From assembly GCA_032717465.1 (NCBI GenBank), contig CM064658.1, positions 8,750,332 to 8,814,331 of the forward strand: a DNA stretch of 64,000 nt, written 5' to 3'. Positions 33,841-45,389 of this stretch are shown piece by piece. The DNA is from Coenobita brevimanus (Eukaryota > Arthropoda > Malacostraca > Decapoda > Coenobitidae). Each line of letters opens with the position of its first letter. The stretch's first letter is position 1. The position numbers and the translations under genes were made by a program. The notes below the pieces were generated by a model. It was not told the DNA's origin. It saw nothing but the letters and a program-made list of their open reading frames with translations, and did no database searches.

Positions 33841-34049
33841 CCTCTGGCCAGAAAATAAAGATAAAAGATAATGCTGAGTGAAAAATAAATTATTCACCAT
33901 ATGGTCAAGAATAATTGGAAATAAGCACTGCTGGTGATACGAAGCATACATAGTCAAAACGAGCAGTGGAGAAAAACTAAATTAATTGTAATGACTGGTA
34001 TCCTTAAAAATATTTAGTGAAAACGATCATTCCTGTAAGTTACTAAGTT

Positions 34050-35065
34050 CCGTTCGTTCGTTCGTTTGTAGTTTTCCCCCACCTGTAGTGGCGGCCGAGC
34101 CATACATTAGCCCGGTCAGTGGGACTGAGCTTGTCATTAGTATGAGGGAAGATGAGGTGTGGGCGCGGAATGGTCCCGGTGGGGCCGCTCCACGCACACG
34201 CAACGTCTTCTTCTTGTGTTTCTTATCTTGGAGGTGCGGTGCTGCGCACCATTGCAGCTAGACTGCTGTACGGCGTTGAGGCAACGAGTCTTGCAGCGGA
34301 ACTGCGGAGTGTTTGTAGAGATGGTGCTACAGCTTGTGATCTTGAGATGTCAGGGTTGGGGTAGGGCGGTTCTACCCGAAGACGGGATGTGGTAGGGCAG
34401 CGGAGTATGTAGTGTAGGAGGGGGAAGGGGGTGATGGAGTTTACCACCTGCTTTAGGCTGCAGTTTCAAGCAACCTGACTCTACAGAAAAGCCCTTTCCG
34501 CCGACCAAGGTATCCCTCACGGGTGAGTCGCCATACGGGCCTATCACCCTCCTTGGGTAATGAGCCGCTTTCAAACGAGACTTAGGCGAGAATGGTCGGC
34601 GTGCTGGACCCTCTGAAACGCAACACCCCTTGAGGACGCCTCAGTGAGGGTTCGAGGTTATGCGCTGGGCTCTTCCCGAGGGATTGTCAGTTGCATTGAG
34701 CTCAGCATAGCACAGGTGCCCAAGTCGGAGACAACGGAGGCGGGTGAGTAGTTGGTTGTCGTTGGGGAGTGATAGTGGGAGCTGGGTGTAGTTCGTGGCT
34801 TGTGCGAACCAGGTAGCAGATGGGGAGCCGAGCTGCACGTGTAGTTTGTGATCTTCGCGGCTACGGGTGGCTGTGCGCTTTTTAATGAGGCGTTTGATTT
34901 GGGAGAGACTTGTTTTGATGTCAATGTCTGGATTGGCGTGCTTTGTGGCCTGTTTGGCGGCGTTGTCAGCTCGTTCATTGCCTTTAATGCCAACATGACT
35001 GGGGACCCAGTGTATGGTAGTGGATCCCCCTGTCTCACTAAGTTCCTTTGTAAGGACAGAGATAT
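34050..35065 (-). mobile_element. 5'-truncated LINE tail with RNase H domain
   Basis: The minus translation from 35062 gives an RNase H C-terminal block, IHWVPSHVGIKGNERADNAA, followed by a Lys/Arg-rich stretch (KRLIKKRTATRS) and a C-terminal LTRLRCLRLGHLCYAELNA block typical of I/Jockey-type LINE polyproteins. The frame ends near 34655. The remaining GC-rich 600 bp to 34070 is probably the 3' UTR. The likely 3' terminus is (CGAA)n at 34048-34068. The insertion begins abruptly at about 35065. Confidence 0.8.
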
Positions 35066-35124
35066 ATTAAATTTCTGAGGACTATAAGGTAACTTTTGGT
35101 AACGTTTAGACAATCAGTGAAGAT

Positions 35125-35275
35125 TTCTTAGGCAAGAACGAAAGGGTGGGAGGGATAACAGGGACAGAAACCCCTCCAGAAAAATCTAATCGAATGTTTA
35201 TAAAGTGCCAACCACCACTACCTTGTACAACTATGACGTATTTACTATTTCACTGTTGTTATCAATCCTGCATTG
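35125..35275. repeat. Family W fragment
   Basis: 'gggtgggagggataacagggacagaaac' and 'aatgtttataaagtgccaacc' match 61900-61990. Confidence 0.6.
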
Positions 35276-35332
35276 CAGGATGGTAGGCACCATTTTTGAC
35301 ACTGCATTCTACACCGTAGCGTTATACTCAGG

Positions 35333-35333
<1 letters not shown>

Positions 35334-35390
<57 letters not shown>
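35334..35390. repeat. (GT)n microsatellite
   Basis: Uninterrupted GT repeat. Confidence 0.97.
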
Positions 35391-35392
<2 letters not shown>

Positions 35393-35399
35393 CTTAACT

Positions 35400-35761
35400 C
35401 CTCGTGGGCTACATGATGGATCTGAATGAATCTTCCCAGGAAAGCTTGTCAGGTTTCTTGAAAAGTCTTCCACTAAATAAAATTTTCCAATCATGGGGTT
35501 TAGGGAGCTCAGCCTTCCTTTCCAAATTAAAATTTCAAAGGAATAGTGAAAGAAGGGCAGATATGGCTTTGATATCGTAGTATAAATTGTACAATGGACT
35601 CTTATACGTAATGCGATATTTGGGGAGCGTGATTCCCCAATAATTTATGTGGGGTCAGCCCCCTCCCAAAAATAAAAATGATCCAGAGTATGGGAAAGTG
35701 AGTAGATGGATTTTAACGCAACTTCTCAGGTCAGTTTGGCTGGTTACTTCATAATGTCTTC

Positions 35762-35797
<36 letters not shown>

Positions 35798-35905
35798 CAC
35801 CATTATTTTTAGGGGATTAGGTCCCCTCCCAAACTTATGAAGGATTCAAAATACGGGAAGGAAGGCAGACATAACTTTTATATCTTAGTACAAGTTGTAC
35901 AGTCG
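35400..35905. repeat. Family V repeat, two tandem copies
   Basis: The phrases 'gtgaaagaagggcagatatggctttgatatcgtag', 'tgtacaatggactcttatacgtaatgcgata' and 'ggtcagccccctcccaaaaataaaaa' recur at 37435, 42528 and 43535. A (TA)n tract (35765-35795) separates the two copies here. Confidence 0.75.
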
Positions 35906-36059
35906 CCCCAAGAAGTGATGGCAGAGTTTCAGATTGCTTCGGTCACTCTGCACTGCCGTACGTTCAATGAAAACAGTGACTACAAGGTAAACATTCAATG
36001 CCTTCATCAGGTCATATCAAATAAATTATATATTATATTGCGCTATGAATGATGTAAAA

Positions 36060-37228
36060 TGAATAAGAGGAGGCAGTGATATTACAAGTTAACACTTAGT
36101 TACCTTTCCCGATTTGAATGAATGTGAAATGTATTACTCCGCGCGCGATGGGCAGTAGGCCTATAACTCCGTGTTCCTGATTTAAATGTTTCCCAGGATT
36201 TCAAATACACATGCTCTAGTTTTGAAGACCAATTAAGGAAAATTCTAGTGACTGCAATACACTGCCTTATTTTCAAATGTTATGGTGATGATCCAGCAAC
36301 AATAAGGATGCCATAACAATTAAATTATTCATCGTATTGATGCCCTACCTGCGGTAGCAGCAAGACCATACTGCCTTTTATTTCGTCTTCCTCTCTCCAG
36401 TAATAATTATAATTAGCAACTTTATTCCCAATTGATGCAAAATTATTATTAGCTGTAAGGAGGTATGACAGATTCTGCCTTTTTCTCTTACACTAAACAA
36501 TAAACAGGACCAAAACATAAGTTCATAAACTCTTGCAATGCAAAATCACGCACTCTTTACTCCATCTTTTTATCTTAATATCAGTCTTTTTAAATAAACT
36601 ATAATGTCCTGCTGAACAGAAAATGCTGATTTGGAAGTTTTGAACTCAATTATTTGTTTATGAACCTCTGCATTTTACTACTCTTGCTAATCGATTATGC
36701 ACTGAGGATATCAGACTATGACAGAAGTCAGCATTCTGCAAGGAGCTCCGACTCTAGGCAAACATCGAGGTTCTTTTTTTTATACTTCTTTCACCGACAG
36801 CCCTCTGGCTTATATTAAATAATCCAGAGATTTTTCTTCATGGAAAACTGGCCAAAGGCAGTGTAATAACTGCATGTCTTTGAGTAATTGTTATCTCTTT
36901 TCGTGCGTGTTGATCGAAACATTTAAAATAGCTTACTGGCCCACGCCGCCTTCCCGCTTTCTGTCGTCGTCCATGAAGTCATTGGAAACGGAAATAAACG
37001 ACTTTAAATTATTCCCTGGTATTGTAACGGATATTATTTTATAAGTAATGATTACTAATTTTTATTGTTTATTGAAGCTCCCTTTTGTTCAGTCTTACGC
37101 TACTAAAAAATTATTGCGTGTTACCATACTAGACTTGAACTCCGCAAATTATTCCTGACTGTCCCTGAGCGATAGTTGTGAAATTTCAATTAGTTCCGTT
37201 TAGGATCTCCTATTATCGTAACTAAAGA
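36060..37228. other. No recognised feature
   Basis: AT-rich sequence without repeats or domains recognised. Confidence 0.45.
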
Positions 37229-37229
37229 A

Positions 37230-37327
37230 CTGTTTCCTACAATTCTGTAATATACAGGTACTTTGGCATTGCTTTAATCTGTTTCCTACAATTTTGTAAT
37301 ATACAGGTACTTTGGCATTGCTTTAAT
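37230..37327 (+). repeat. 49-bp tandem duplication
   Basis: The unit starting ctgtttcctacaatt is present twice with one mismatch (starts 37230 and 37279). Confidence 0.95.
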
Positions 37328-37434
37328 GTTTTTGCTAACAGTTTTACGTATTAGGTTTCACATCGTAGAAATATAAGGAAGAGTATGTGCACTGTTGCTG
37401 ACCGAAAATTTCTGGATACTCCGCCGTCACTTCT

Positions 37435-37630
37435 TAGGCCGACTGTACAATGGACTCTCATCCGTACTGTGGTGTCTGGGGAGGGTGACCCTTGGAGGGT
37501 TGGCCCCACTCAAAAATAAAAACGAAAAGAAAATGGGAAAGTTTTTGAATGGAACTTTCCAGGTGAGTGAGTTTGGTTACGTGGAAGGTTTTCCACTATA
37601 TAATTTTCAACCCTGACTTTTAAGGGCCAG
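37435..37630. repeat. Family V repeat copy
   Basis: 'tgtacaatggactctcatccgta', 'ggttggccccactcaaaaataaaaa' and 'ttccactatataattttc' match the copies at 35400 and 42528. Confidence 0.7.
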
Positions 37631-37984
37631 GGCAGGATCCCACTGCTTCCTGGCGCGTCCCCAGGTGGCAGACAGGGGAGGGCCTTGCAGATATACGAGG
37701 TACCATCTAAGACGGTGTGGACCATGGGACAACCTATAAATATATGGGGCTCCACCGAATATAGTAAACAAAGTGGCACAAAAAATTACGTCTCACCAAA
37801 AACTATGTGGCAGGGAGGTGAGATTATTTTCCACAATCTCCCCAACCAAACATGAATTCTATTGCAAATAATTTGTCGAGCGTTCCTGTTGGATCATTGT
37901 CTACTAAAGGTCCAACCGCACTGTCTCCTGTGCTTACGGGTAGTGTACCAGTGAAGGTGAGTAGGCACTGTCTCAGCAAACGGG

Positions 37985-39083
37985 GTGCTTCTGAAAAGCC
38001 TAGTATTCCGGTAGATGTCACCACCATTGGAACGAACACATTCCCCGCTCTGTTTAAAAAGCATATTTTTCCCTGTTAAATACCTACACTGATGTGTGAA
38101 ATTGTGAATCATGGTAATGTCATATACCGCATTATAAATAATACAAATAGAACACGTATATATAACTCAGCGTGAATTGGTTCTATTTATCATAAACGGA
38201 AGTTATAATATCACTGATGGCATAAGCTGGCAACCCGCCATTTCAGTGGTCCTATATTATTTAATTTCTGCTACATTTAGTGCAAGTTAGGTTCTTAATA
38301 CATACAGTAGTTTGTTCAGACTGTAAATTACGCCTAGTGGGTATCTTGACTCATTCAGTCTCTATGTGGGCAGAAATTTAATGTTGAGTAAATACTGGGA
38401 CTCAGCATTTTGCTCACTCCCTTCACGCATGCGCAGAAGATAGCCCAGTTTTTTTTTTTTTTTTTTTTTCACGAGATTTTTTGTCAAAACAAATGCACCA
38501 GGACTGATGCTTAAAATAATGCAGTTTAGACTACTCTTCGTCTGGTTAGGTTTGATAAAGTAAGGTACTGTAATTGCTTTGGTGGTTCTGAGGGGGCAAC
38601 GCCACGGCCTTCTCAAACCGTGGCGACACGGGTCTTGTGGTGTGCATGCGTAAAGGGAGTGAGCAAAATGCTGAGTCCCAGTATTTACTCAACAATACAT
38701 TTCTGCCCACATAGAGACTGAATGAGTCAAGATACCCACAAGGCGTAATTTACTGTCTGAACAAACTATGTATTAAGAACCTAACTTGCACTAAATGTAG
38801 CAGAATTTAAATAATATAGGGCCACTGAAATGGCGGGTTGCCATCATATGCCATCAATGTTATTTTAATTTCCGTTTATGATAAATAGAAACAACTCAAG
38901 CTACGTTATATATACGTGTTCTATTTGTATTATTCATATTACGGTATAGGACATTACCATGATTCACAGTTTCACACAACAGTGTAGATATTTAACAAAG
39001 ATAAATAAGCTTTTTAAACAGCGCGGGGAATGTGTTCATCCCAATGGTGGTGACATCTTCCGGAATACTAGTTTTGAAAGCAC
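37985..39083. repeat. 1.1-kb inverted repeat (foldback-like)
   Basis: Left arm 37985-38435 and right arm 38642-39083 are reverse complements at high identity over about 440 bp, for example 'ttgctcactcccttcacgcatgcg' against 'cgcatgcacaccac' and 'gatgtcaccaccattgg' at both outer ends. The 206-bp spacer (38436-38641) has a T-run and an internal short inverted repeat (ccacggcc..accgtggc). No transposase is present. It could be a foldback transposon, a long-TIR non-autonomous element or a local inverted duplication. The open frame 37852-38079 overlaps its left end and has no known domain. Confidence 0.85.
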
Positions 39084-39220
39084 GCATTAGAGACTGGGGT
39101 CTTAAACAAACTGAAATGCATGAAGATCTTTACAGACAATGTAAGAAGCCCCACAGCAGATTATAAACTTGATAACTTAGTGACAACTGGAAAACATTAG
39201 TTGGGATATTGTAGGTCTGA

Positions 39221-42200
39221 GTGAGGCCCCCTCAAAAAGAAGAAGTAATTCAGCTCGAGGACAGCAACCACCTATTTTACCAAAGAAGGCAAAATGAAAC
39301 AGTTAGTAGTTTAGGATTTCTAATTAACAGAAATCTTGCAGGCAACATAGATAAATTCAGCAATGTTTCTGACAGAGTAGCATGGATTGTACTTAGACTA
39401 TGCAAAAAATACACCCTGAAAGTAATATAAGTATATGCACCGAGTTCTCAAAGCTCAGGTTACGAAATAGAAACATTCTATGACGACATCTTTCAGATTA
39501 AGGATGAAGAAAAGATCACATATACTGTACTCATGGGAGACTTCAGTGTAACAGTTGGCAAATCAAAAAATGGAGCAGCATGTATGGGAAAATTTGAAGT
39601 TGGAGAAAGGAATGAAAGGGGAGAAATGGTGGTAAATTTTGCTGAAATGTATAACATGAGAATATTGAACACATTCTTTCACAAAAGAATAGGGAGAAAA
39701 TGGACCTGGAGAAGTCCAAATGGAGAAACAAAGAATGAAATCGACTTCATTATGGCAGATAAGAATAACACGATCACAAATGTCACAGTTATCAACAAAG
39801 TAAATATAGGAAGTGATCATAGAATGGTGGGTTGCACAGCCACATTCAATTTCAGAATGAAAGATGATTAAAAATAAAAATATATGCTCTATAAAAGTAA
39901 ACGAAAACAAAGCAGCCTTTCTGTTGGAAAAACGAACACATTTCAGACTCTAAGTAATGCTGAATGTGACATTGATGAATTAAATGACAGACTAACGATA
40001 GTGCTACGAGAATCTGCAGAGGTAATAGGGAAAGCTAATACAACCAAAGCCAAGAAGTATTCAGGAAAGACACTCGAGCTCATGAAAAAAAGAAAGGAAG
40101 TGAAAGTAAAAACAAAGAAAGATGAAATAAAAAGAGTGGAATTAAATAAGCTTATCAACAGGAGACAAAGAGAAGAAAAAAGAACCATGTGTTACGGCTA
40201 TAATTATTACTCCTCCGCCTCATCCCTCGTGAACTCCCATCTTTTGACTGAAGTCAAGCACTCGTCCACCTCACGCTACCAGCGCTCCATCTGTTGACTG
40301 GATTTGATACTACTAGTTTCCCAACATGTCACCTGACTTTCCCTCCCTTTTTCTGTGTGAAGCGAGGTTGCCTGATTATCTGGTTTCCCGCGCAAGTTCA
40401 GTTCACACTCATCCTCTGCCCTGGGAATATCTTAGTGAACCACTCCTGACCTTTACCTGGAAGCCTGTGTTATAGGGAACCCATCTTCAACGCCTTCTTT
40501 TGCTGTAAACCATGAGTATCAGTTTTCTCCTTGCATTAGTTCATTAATCTTCTGATGGTGAATGGCTTTAGGTATTTATATTGTTTTTTTCTTAGGTTTA
40601 GTTAGGTTTAGGGTTGTAATTATTGTATGTTTAGTTTGTTAAATTAAATGAATAATCAACCAAATCATTATCAATCTACCCTGTAGTTTGTCTAGTTGCA
40701 TAGTGTTCATGATCCTTCTCTTTTCTTATTGCTTTCCATGGGTCTTCATAGGGTAGATACAGTTAAATACTCCCCATGGATCGTAATACATGGATCAGAT
40801 CAAAGAAACCATCAAAAAAGAAAAAAAGTCTGAAACAGGTCCAAAGTAAAATGTCACTAGGAAAGCAACAAATTATATCACTGAAAGACAAAAAAGGTGA
40901 AGTCATTAAATGCAGAGATAAGATGGTGAAGAGAATTGAAGAAGTTTACAAAGAACTGTATGCATCAAAGACAGTAGTACCAATAGCTAACTTTTCAGTT
41001 GACACAAGTGAAATACCTGAGGTAACCAGACGAGACAACATGTCTCTTTAAAATATGAAAAGAGGGAAGGCTCCGGGAGAAGATGGAATAGTAGCTGATT
41101 TACTGTTGGATGCAGGAGTATAAGTACAATACAGGTTCGCTCACTTATTTACTCAATGTATAAAATGAAGAAAATTCCCAAAACATGGTGTAATGCACCA
41201 GCTATTTTACTTTACAAAAAAGACTACTCAAAAGATCTTGGTAACTATTGACCCATTAGCTTATTATCAGTTATTTACAACCTTTTCACTAAGCCCTTAC
41301 GAACAGAATAACAACACATTTGGAGGAAAACCAACTTCGTGAAAAGACAAGATTCCGAAGCGGCTATTCACCTACTGATCACTATACACAATGACTCAGC
41401 CAATTGAGAAACTACAGAATATAATTAACCACTGTGCTTCGGTTTTGTTGATTACGAAAAGGCTTTTGATTCAGGGGAGCACATAGCAATTATAAATTCA
41501 TTGCGAGAACAGGAAGTGAATGAGAACATTGTAAAACTGCTCGAAAACATATATGAAAAAGGAACTGCTACAGTTAAATTACATAAAGACTCGGAAAAAA
41601 TTAATATTGAGAAGGGTGTGCGACAGGGAGAAACAATTTCACCAAAATTATTTACAGCATGTCTAGAAAGTATTTTCAGAAAGCTAGACTGGGAAAACAA
41701 AGGAGTAAACATAGATGGAGAAAAGCTAATCCATTTAAGATTTGCAGATGACATTGTCCTAATCTCAGAAACAGGAGAGACATTGCAAGGAATGTTAAAT
41801 GACCTGAACATAGAAAGTTTCAAAGTAGGGCTAAAGATGAACCGGAGTAAAACTAATGTTTAATCCACAAACACCAAAGAGTGTCATCAGAATAAGCGAA
41901 GAAATTCTTGAAGAAGTCGAGAAGCATAGTTACTTGGGGCAAATACTAAAATTATCGAAAGACCATGATAGCGAAATAAAAAGACATTATAACTGGATGG
42001 AAAGCTTTCGATAAACACAGAGACGTTATGAAAAGTAAATGGCTAGTATGTATGAAACAAAAAGTATATAACGAGTGTATAATTCCACCTATGATGTACA
42101 GTTGTGAGACCTGGAAACTATCAAAATTGATGGAAAATAAACTAATCTGTTTTCAGAAAGCAATGGAAAGATCAGTGTTGGGAATATCTTTAAGAGACGG

Positions 42201-42494
42201 GAAAAGATCAACCTGGGTGAGAGAGCAGGTTAAAGTCAAAGACATTATAGAAGTTTTAAAAGAACAGGAGTGGAGGTGGACAAGCCATGTAGCAAGAATA
42301 AGGGAAACCGATGGAGCAAGAGGTTGACTGACTGGACACCAAGAGATTGTCAGCATTGCAGAAAAAAGCCAGACAGGAGGTGGAGAGATATGGTAGAGAA
42401 ATTTGCAGGGAAAACGTGGCAAAGATTGGCTCAGTCAAGGAGTTCATGGAGAAGGCTGGGGGAGGCCTTTGTTCAGCAGAGGACTTGTAATGGC

Positions 42495-42497
<3 letters not shown>
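39221..42497 (+). pseudogene. RTE/BovB-like endonuclease-reverse transcriptase, decayed
   Basis: Endonuclease blocks are VIQLEDSNHLFY and DRVAWIVLRLCKKYTLKVI (39230-39430) and a strong piece at 39533-39871 (GDFSVTVGKSKNGAACMG, RIGRKWTWRSPNGETKNE, VNIGSDHRMV). The linker 39884-40188 and 40776-41051 is interrupted by the insert. RT blocks are RGKAPGEDGI (41055-41090), CFGFVDYEKAFDS (41430-41470), KGVRQGETISPKLF and LRFADDIVLISETGE (41501-41863). The C-terminal piece (42028-42497) has YSCETWKL, WTSHVARIRETDGA and AQSRSSWRRLGEAFVQQ. Many stops and frameshifts mark it as inactive. Confidence 0.88.
40190..40773. mobile_element. 584-bp insertion with 5-bp duplication, probable solo LTR
   Basis: CCATG flanks both sides (40185-40189 and 40774-40778). 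Removing the insert and one CCATG restores the LINE frame (..KRT M DRNTW..). The insert begins TGTTACGGC, as many gypsy-type LTRs do, but ends ACTCC rather than CA. It has no coding capacity. A solo LTR is therefore likely but not proven. Confidence 0.65.
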
Positions 42498-42527
<30 letters not shown>

Positions 42528-42720
42528 CTTTTAAGCCGGTCAGCCCCCTCTCATCTAATTAAAAATTCCTATAAATAGTGAAAGGAGGGCAGATACGGTT
42601 CTGATATCTTAGTACGTGTTGTGCAATGGACTCTCATCCATAATGCGATACTGGCGAGTCCCAGTGATTCTTGGAGGAGTGTTCCCCCTTCCCAAAAATA
42701 AAAACAATCAGAAACAGGGA
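42528..42720. repeat. Family V repeat copy
   Basis: It starts right after the LINE tail: 'ccggtcagccccctctcatc', 'gtgaaaggagggcagatacgg', 'tgtgcaatggactctcatcc'. The family also appears at 35400, 37435 and 43535. Confidence 0.72.
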
Positions 42721-42887
42721 AAAGTGAGCACAAGGATCTCAATGAAATCAGCATACTTACCACAAGATTAGGGAGGCAGTATAAGTGTTTGCTCTGAATG
42801 CACAAGCAGAAGCTGCACGTCGACATTTGGAGAGTATGATCCCCCCTCCCATGATCCTTGAGGGAGTGAGGGTTCAGTCCCATACCA

Positions 42888-42888
<1 letters not shown>

Positions 42889-42932
<44 letters not shown>
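42889..42932. repeat. (AAT)n microsatellite
   Basis: Uninterrupted trinucleotide tract. Confidence 0.95.
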
Positions 42933-42961
42933 CTATCCATCATCCAATCCTACATTGCCCC

Positions 42962-43138
42962 AAGAGGAGCGTAGGAGCCCGGGGCTAGGCAGTTGGTCTC
43001 GACATTTAAGATGAGAGTGACCAGCCTCACTCATCCCTGAGTGGCATTACATAAGCAATCAACCCCAACCATCCCTTGGATATAAACCTTCACCGGCTCA
43101 ATCCGACTGGAGCGTAATAATAACCCACTAAACCACCA
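42962..43138 (-). mobile_element. Diverged tRNA-derived SINE, minus strand
   Basis: On the minus strand, TGGTGGTTTAGTGGG (A box-like) is followed after about 40 bases by GAAGGTTTATATCC (B box-like). The body continues with 'ttggggttgattgctta'. It directly abuts the hairpin repeat at 43139. Confidence 0.5.
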
Positions 43139-43445
43139 GGTGCCAAAATTTGATTATATGGTTACCACCCAGCGTAGTAAATGGTTTCCTGGTGTACAGG
43201 AAACCATTTGGCTTGTCACTCAGTGTAGAGTCACCCACAGGCAGAAGGAAAAGGAAAGAATGAAGGAAAGAAAGCCAGAAGAGGAAGTGTATAAGTCACC
43301 CGTAGGCAGAAGGACAAGGAAAGAATGAAGGATAGAAAGACAGAAGAGGAGGGAAGGAAAGAAGGATGGAAGAGAGGAAAGGGCAGACACCCGAGAGCAG
43401 CAATATATCGAGTGAGTGGATGGTGAGCGCCCCCACCTACCACTA
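43139..43445 (+). repeat. Hairpin repeat family, copy 3
   Basis: A perfect 12-bp inverted repeat (AATGGTTTCCTG 43180-43191, CAGGAAACCATT 43197-43208) lies between two 'cagcgtag/cagtgtag' motifs. It is followed by a purine-rich duplicated segment (ggcagaaggaaaaggaaagaatgaagga twice) and ends 'gtgagtggatggtgagcgcc'. The same layout occurs at 62217-62465. Confidence 0.8.

Positions 43446-43472
<27 letters not shown>
43446..43472. repeat. (AAT)n microsatellite
   Basis: Trinucleotide tract between hairpin repeat and family V. Confidence 0.95.
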
Positions 43473-43476
<4 letters not shown>

Positions 43477-43534
43477 CCCAGGTCCGTTCATCTGGTTACC
43501 TCGATGGTTTTCCACTATATACACTTTTCCAGCC

Positions 43535-43665
43535 ATTATTTTTAGGGTGGTCAGCCCACTCACCAAACTTAAAATTCTCAGAAACAGTGAAAGGAGGACA
43601 GATATGTCTTTGATATCTTAGTACATGTTATACACTGGACTCCCATACTTAATGTAACATAAAAA
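43535..43665. repeat. Family V repeat copy
   Basis: 'gggtggtcagcccactcacc', 'gtgaaaggaggacagatatg', 'tacactggactcccatac'. Confidence 0.7.
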
Positions 43666-44145
43666 TAATAAAAATTATCAGAAACAGGCGAAAGAACAGG
43701 AAGAAACTGCACATCTACTTTATTTAAAGACGGCATAATTCGGCTTCGGAATGACTCTAAAATATAACCATAAAATACTGATAAACAGAAAAAAAGGTAA
43801 ACTAGGTATTCAACACAATGAAAACAAAAAATGGAATCATGCATTGATGTTGGGACAAAACACACGTAAGCCTCTTTTAGCAGCAGAGAGGGGGAAATTT
43901 ATTGTAATAACTGATTACCACTAATGTCGTAATAGAAAGCTGAGGAATCGTGGAGAAAGTCATAAGAAAATAGACACGACTGACAGCTGAAAAGCAACTT
44001 TTTGTATCCTATCGGCTTTAGAATACCTCTCTCCCCGTCTCGTCAACTCTGGAGGCGCTCTTGTACAGCACCTTCTCACTTCCCATATGTATCAACTTAG
44101 TGTTTCTGTAATTCTGAGTTTGGTCTTTCAAATATACTTTCAGTT

Positions 44146-44149
<4 letters not shown>

Positions 44150-44200
<51 letters not shown>
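44150..44200. repeat. (TA)n microsatellite in family W
   Basis: The same position in the paralogous copy is a (TA)n tract at 62767-62830. Confidence 0.97.
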
Positions 44201-44206
<6 letters not shown>

Positions 44207-44399
44207 AATCGCGGAGCCCCACTTTATAGCCGGGGGCCTTCGGGAGCTCTCACCCTTAGGGCTACCACCCTGTCTAGCACCTGGTCATTGCTGGTGACTA
44301 CCACAATGCAAAATTTCGTTTTCGAGGGTTAAAAAAAAAAAAAAATGGCTCTACAAACCTCTGATGACCGTGACCCTCGGGGGCGCCTCTCCCAACGGA

Positions 44400-44925
44400 G
44401 CAGAGGTGTAGGATGTAGGCTTGTACATGTACCATGCCCTATCAGTGTTCATGGGGCTTATCCATTCTATATTCAGTGGTATGATTGGCCATTTTCTTTT
44501 TGCCTATTTAGATGACATCATTGTAGTGAGTAAATCAATTCCTGAACATTTTGCCAAACTACAGCAATTTTTTGATCGGCCTTCAAATGGCGAGTCTAAA
44601 GGTTAAACTCAGTAAATGTAATTTCCTGCGTAAGAAAATTTAATTTCTTGGACATGTGGTTGTTGCTGAGGGATTTCATACCTCAGATAAGAAAGTTAAG
44701 GCAATTTCTAACTTCCCAGAACCTACCAGTACTGATGATGTAAGAGGTTTCCTTTGTGTGTTACCCAGTGCCATGACTACACTGGGTAAGGAATTGTCAG
44801 ATGTGTGCACATAAAACAGTCTTCTCAGTAGATTTGGCTAAAGGCAGCGGCCACTCCCAGTTCTTGACATTGTGGCAGCGTCTGACTCATGACGACTAAG
44901 CAACAAACATACGTTCTCTTACGGC
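44400..44925 (+). mobile_element. Ty3/gypsy reverse transcriptase fragment
   Basis: The translation contains IFSGMIGHFLFAYLDDIIVV, with the YLDD catalytic motif, and then (next frame) LSKCNFLRKKINFLGHVV and VKAISNFPEP, matching the RT palm and thumb of gypsy-type LTR retrotransposons. Only about 125 codons survive. No LTRs, integrase or gag were seen. Flanking family W sequence resumes at about 44930, so this is an insertion remnant. Confidence 0.78.
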
Positions 44926-45114
44926 TCTCAGGGGTTCCACCTCGCCTAAAACTGCTCCTTTTGGTGGTCTTCTCTTATGTCAAGTTTCGTTTCCTAGTCG
45001 CTGCCAAACACTTCTAAATGCCAGAAAAAGTGTTCTGCGAGAAACATTTCCCCCTCCTACACCACCTCCATCCATCCCGGAGATATGCAGTACATTGCCC
45101 ACCCACTTTTGAGA

Positions 45115-45117
<3 letters not shown>

Positions 45118-45185
<68 letters not shown>
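45118..45185. repeat. (CT)n microsatellite
   Basis: Long uninterrupted CT repeat. Confidence 0.97.
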
Positions 45186-45189
<4 letters not shown>

Positions 45190-45389
45190 TCTATATAACT
45201 GTTTTGGCGTAAAATGCAAAACAAAATGATAAAAACCAGGTGATGGCTTATAATTAATGGCCATCGCCTGGATGATCAACATTAAGACATGCAGTCACAT
45301 TTTACCACCACACTCTTCCCTCAAAATACATAAAGCAACAACTAATTTACATCGATAACCCTCATTGAAGAGAGACGTAGAGGAAACAC

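Larger units (their letters stand above)
39100..42526 (+). mobile_element. RTE/BovB-like LINE, split by an insertion
   Basis: The protein blocks and the (GAT)n tail (42492-42526) immediately after the stop are characteristic of the RTE clade. The element begins near 39100 (MEDLYRQC-like leader) and lacks a clear 5' UTR. A 584-bp insert occupies 40190-40773. Its orientation is plus. Confidence 0.88.
43840..45320. repeat. Family W copy, colinear with 62495-63830
   Basis: Shared blocks in order are 'gcattgatgttgggacaa', the (TA)n tract (44150-44200), 'ggctaccaccctgtctagcacctggtc', 'caatgcaaaatttcg', 'aaaactgctccttttgg', 'gacacttctaaat' and, after (CT)n (45118-45185), 'ttggcgtaaaatgcaaaa' and 'ttttaccaccaca'. 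The two copies differ by insertions: a gypsy fragment here, and a SINE plus (GT)n at 63331-63676. Confidence 0.78.

Noticed and set aside
37852..38079. 75-codon frame (MNSIANNLSS...) as a small gene
   Set aside because: Half of it lies in the left arm of the inverted repeat and it has no known family.
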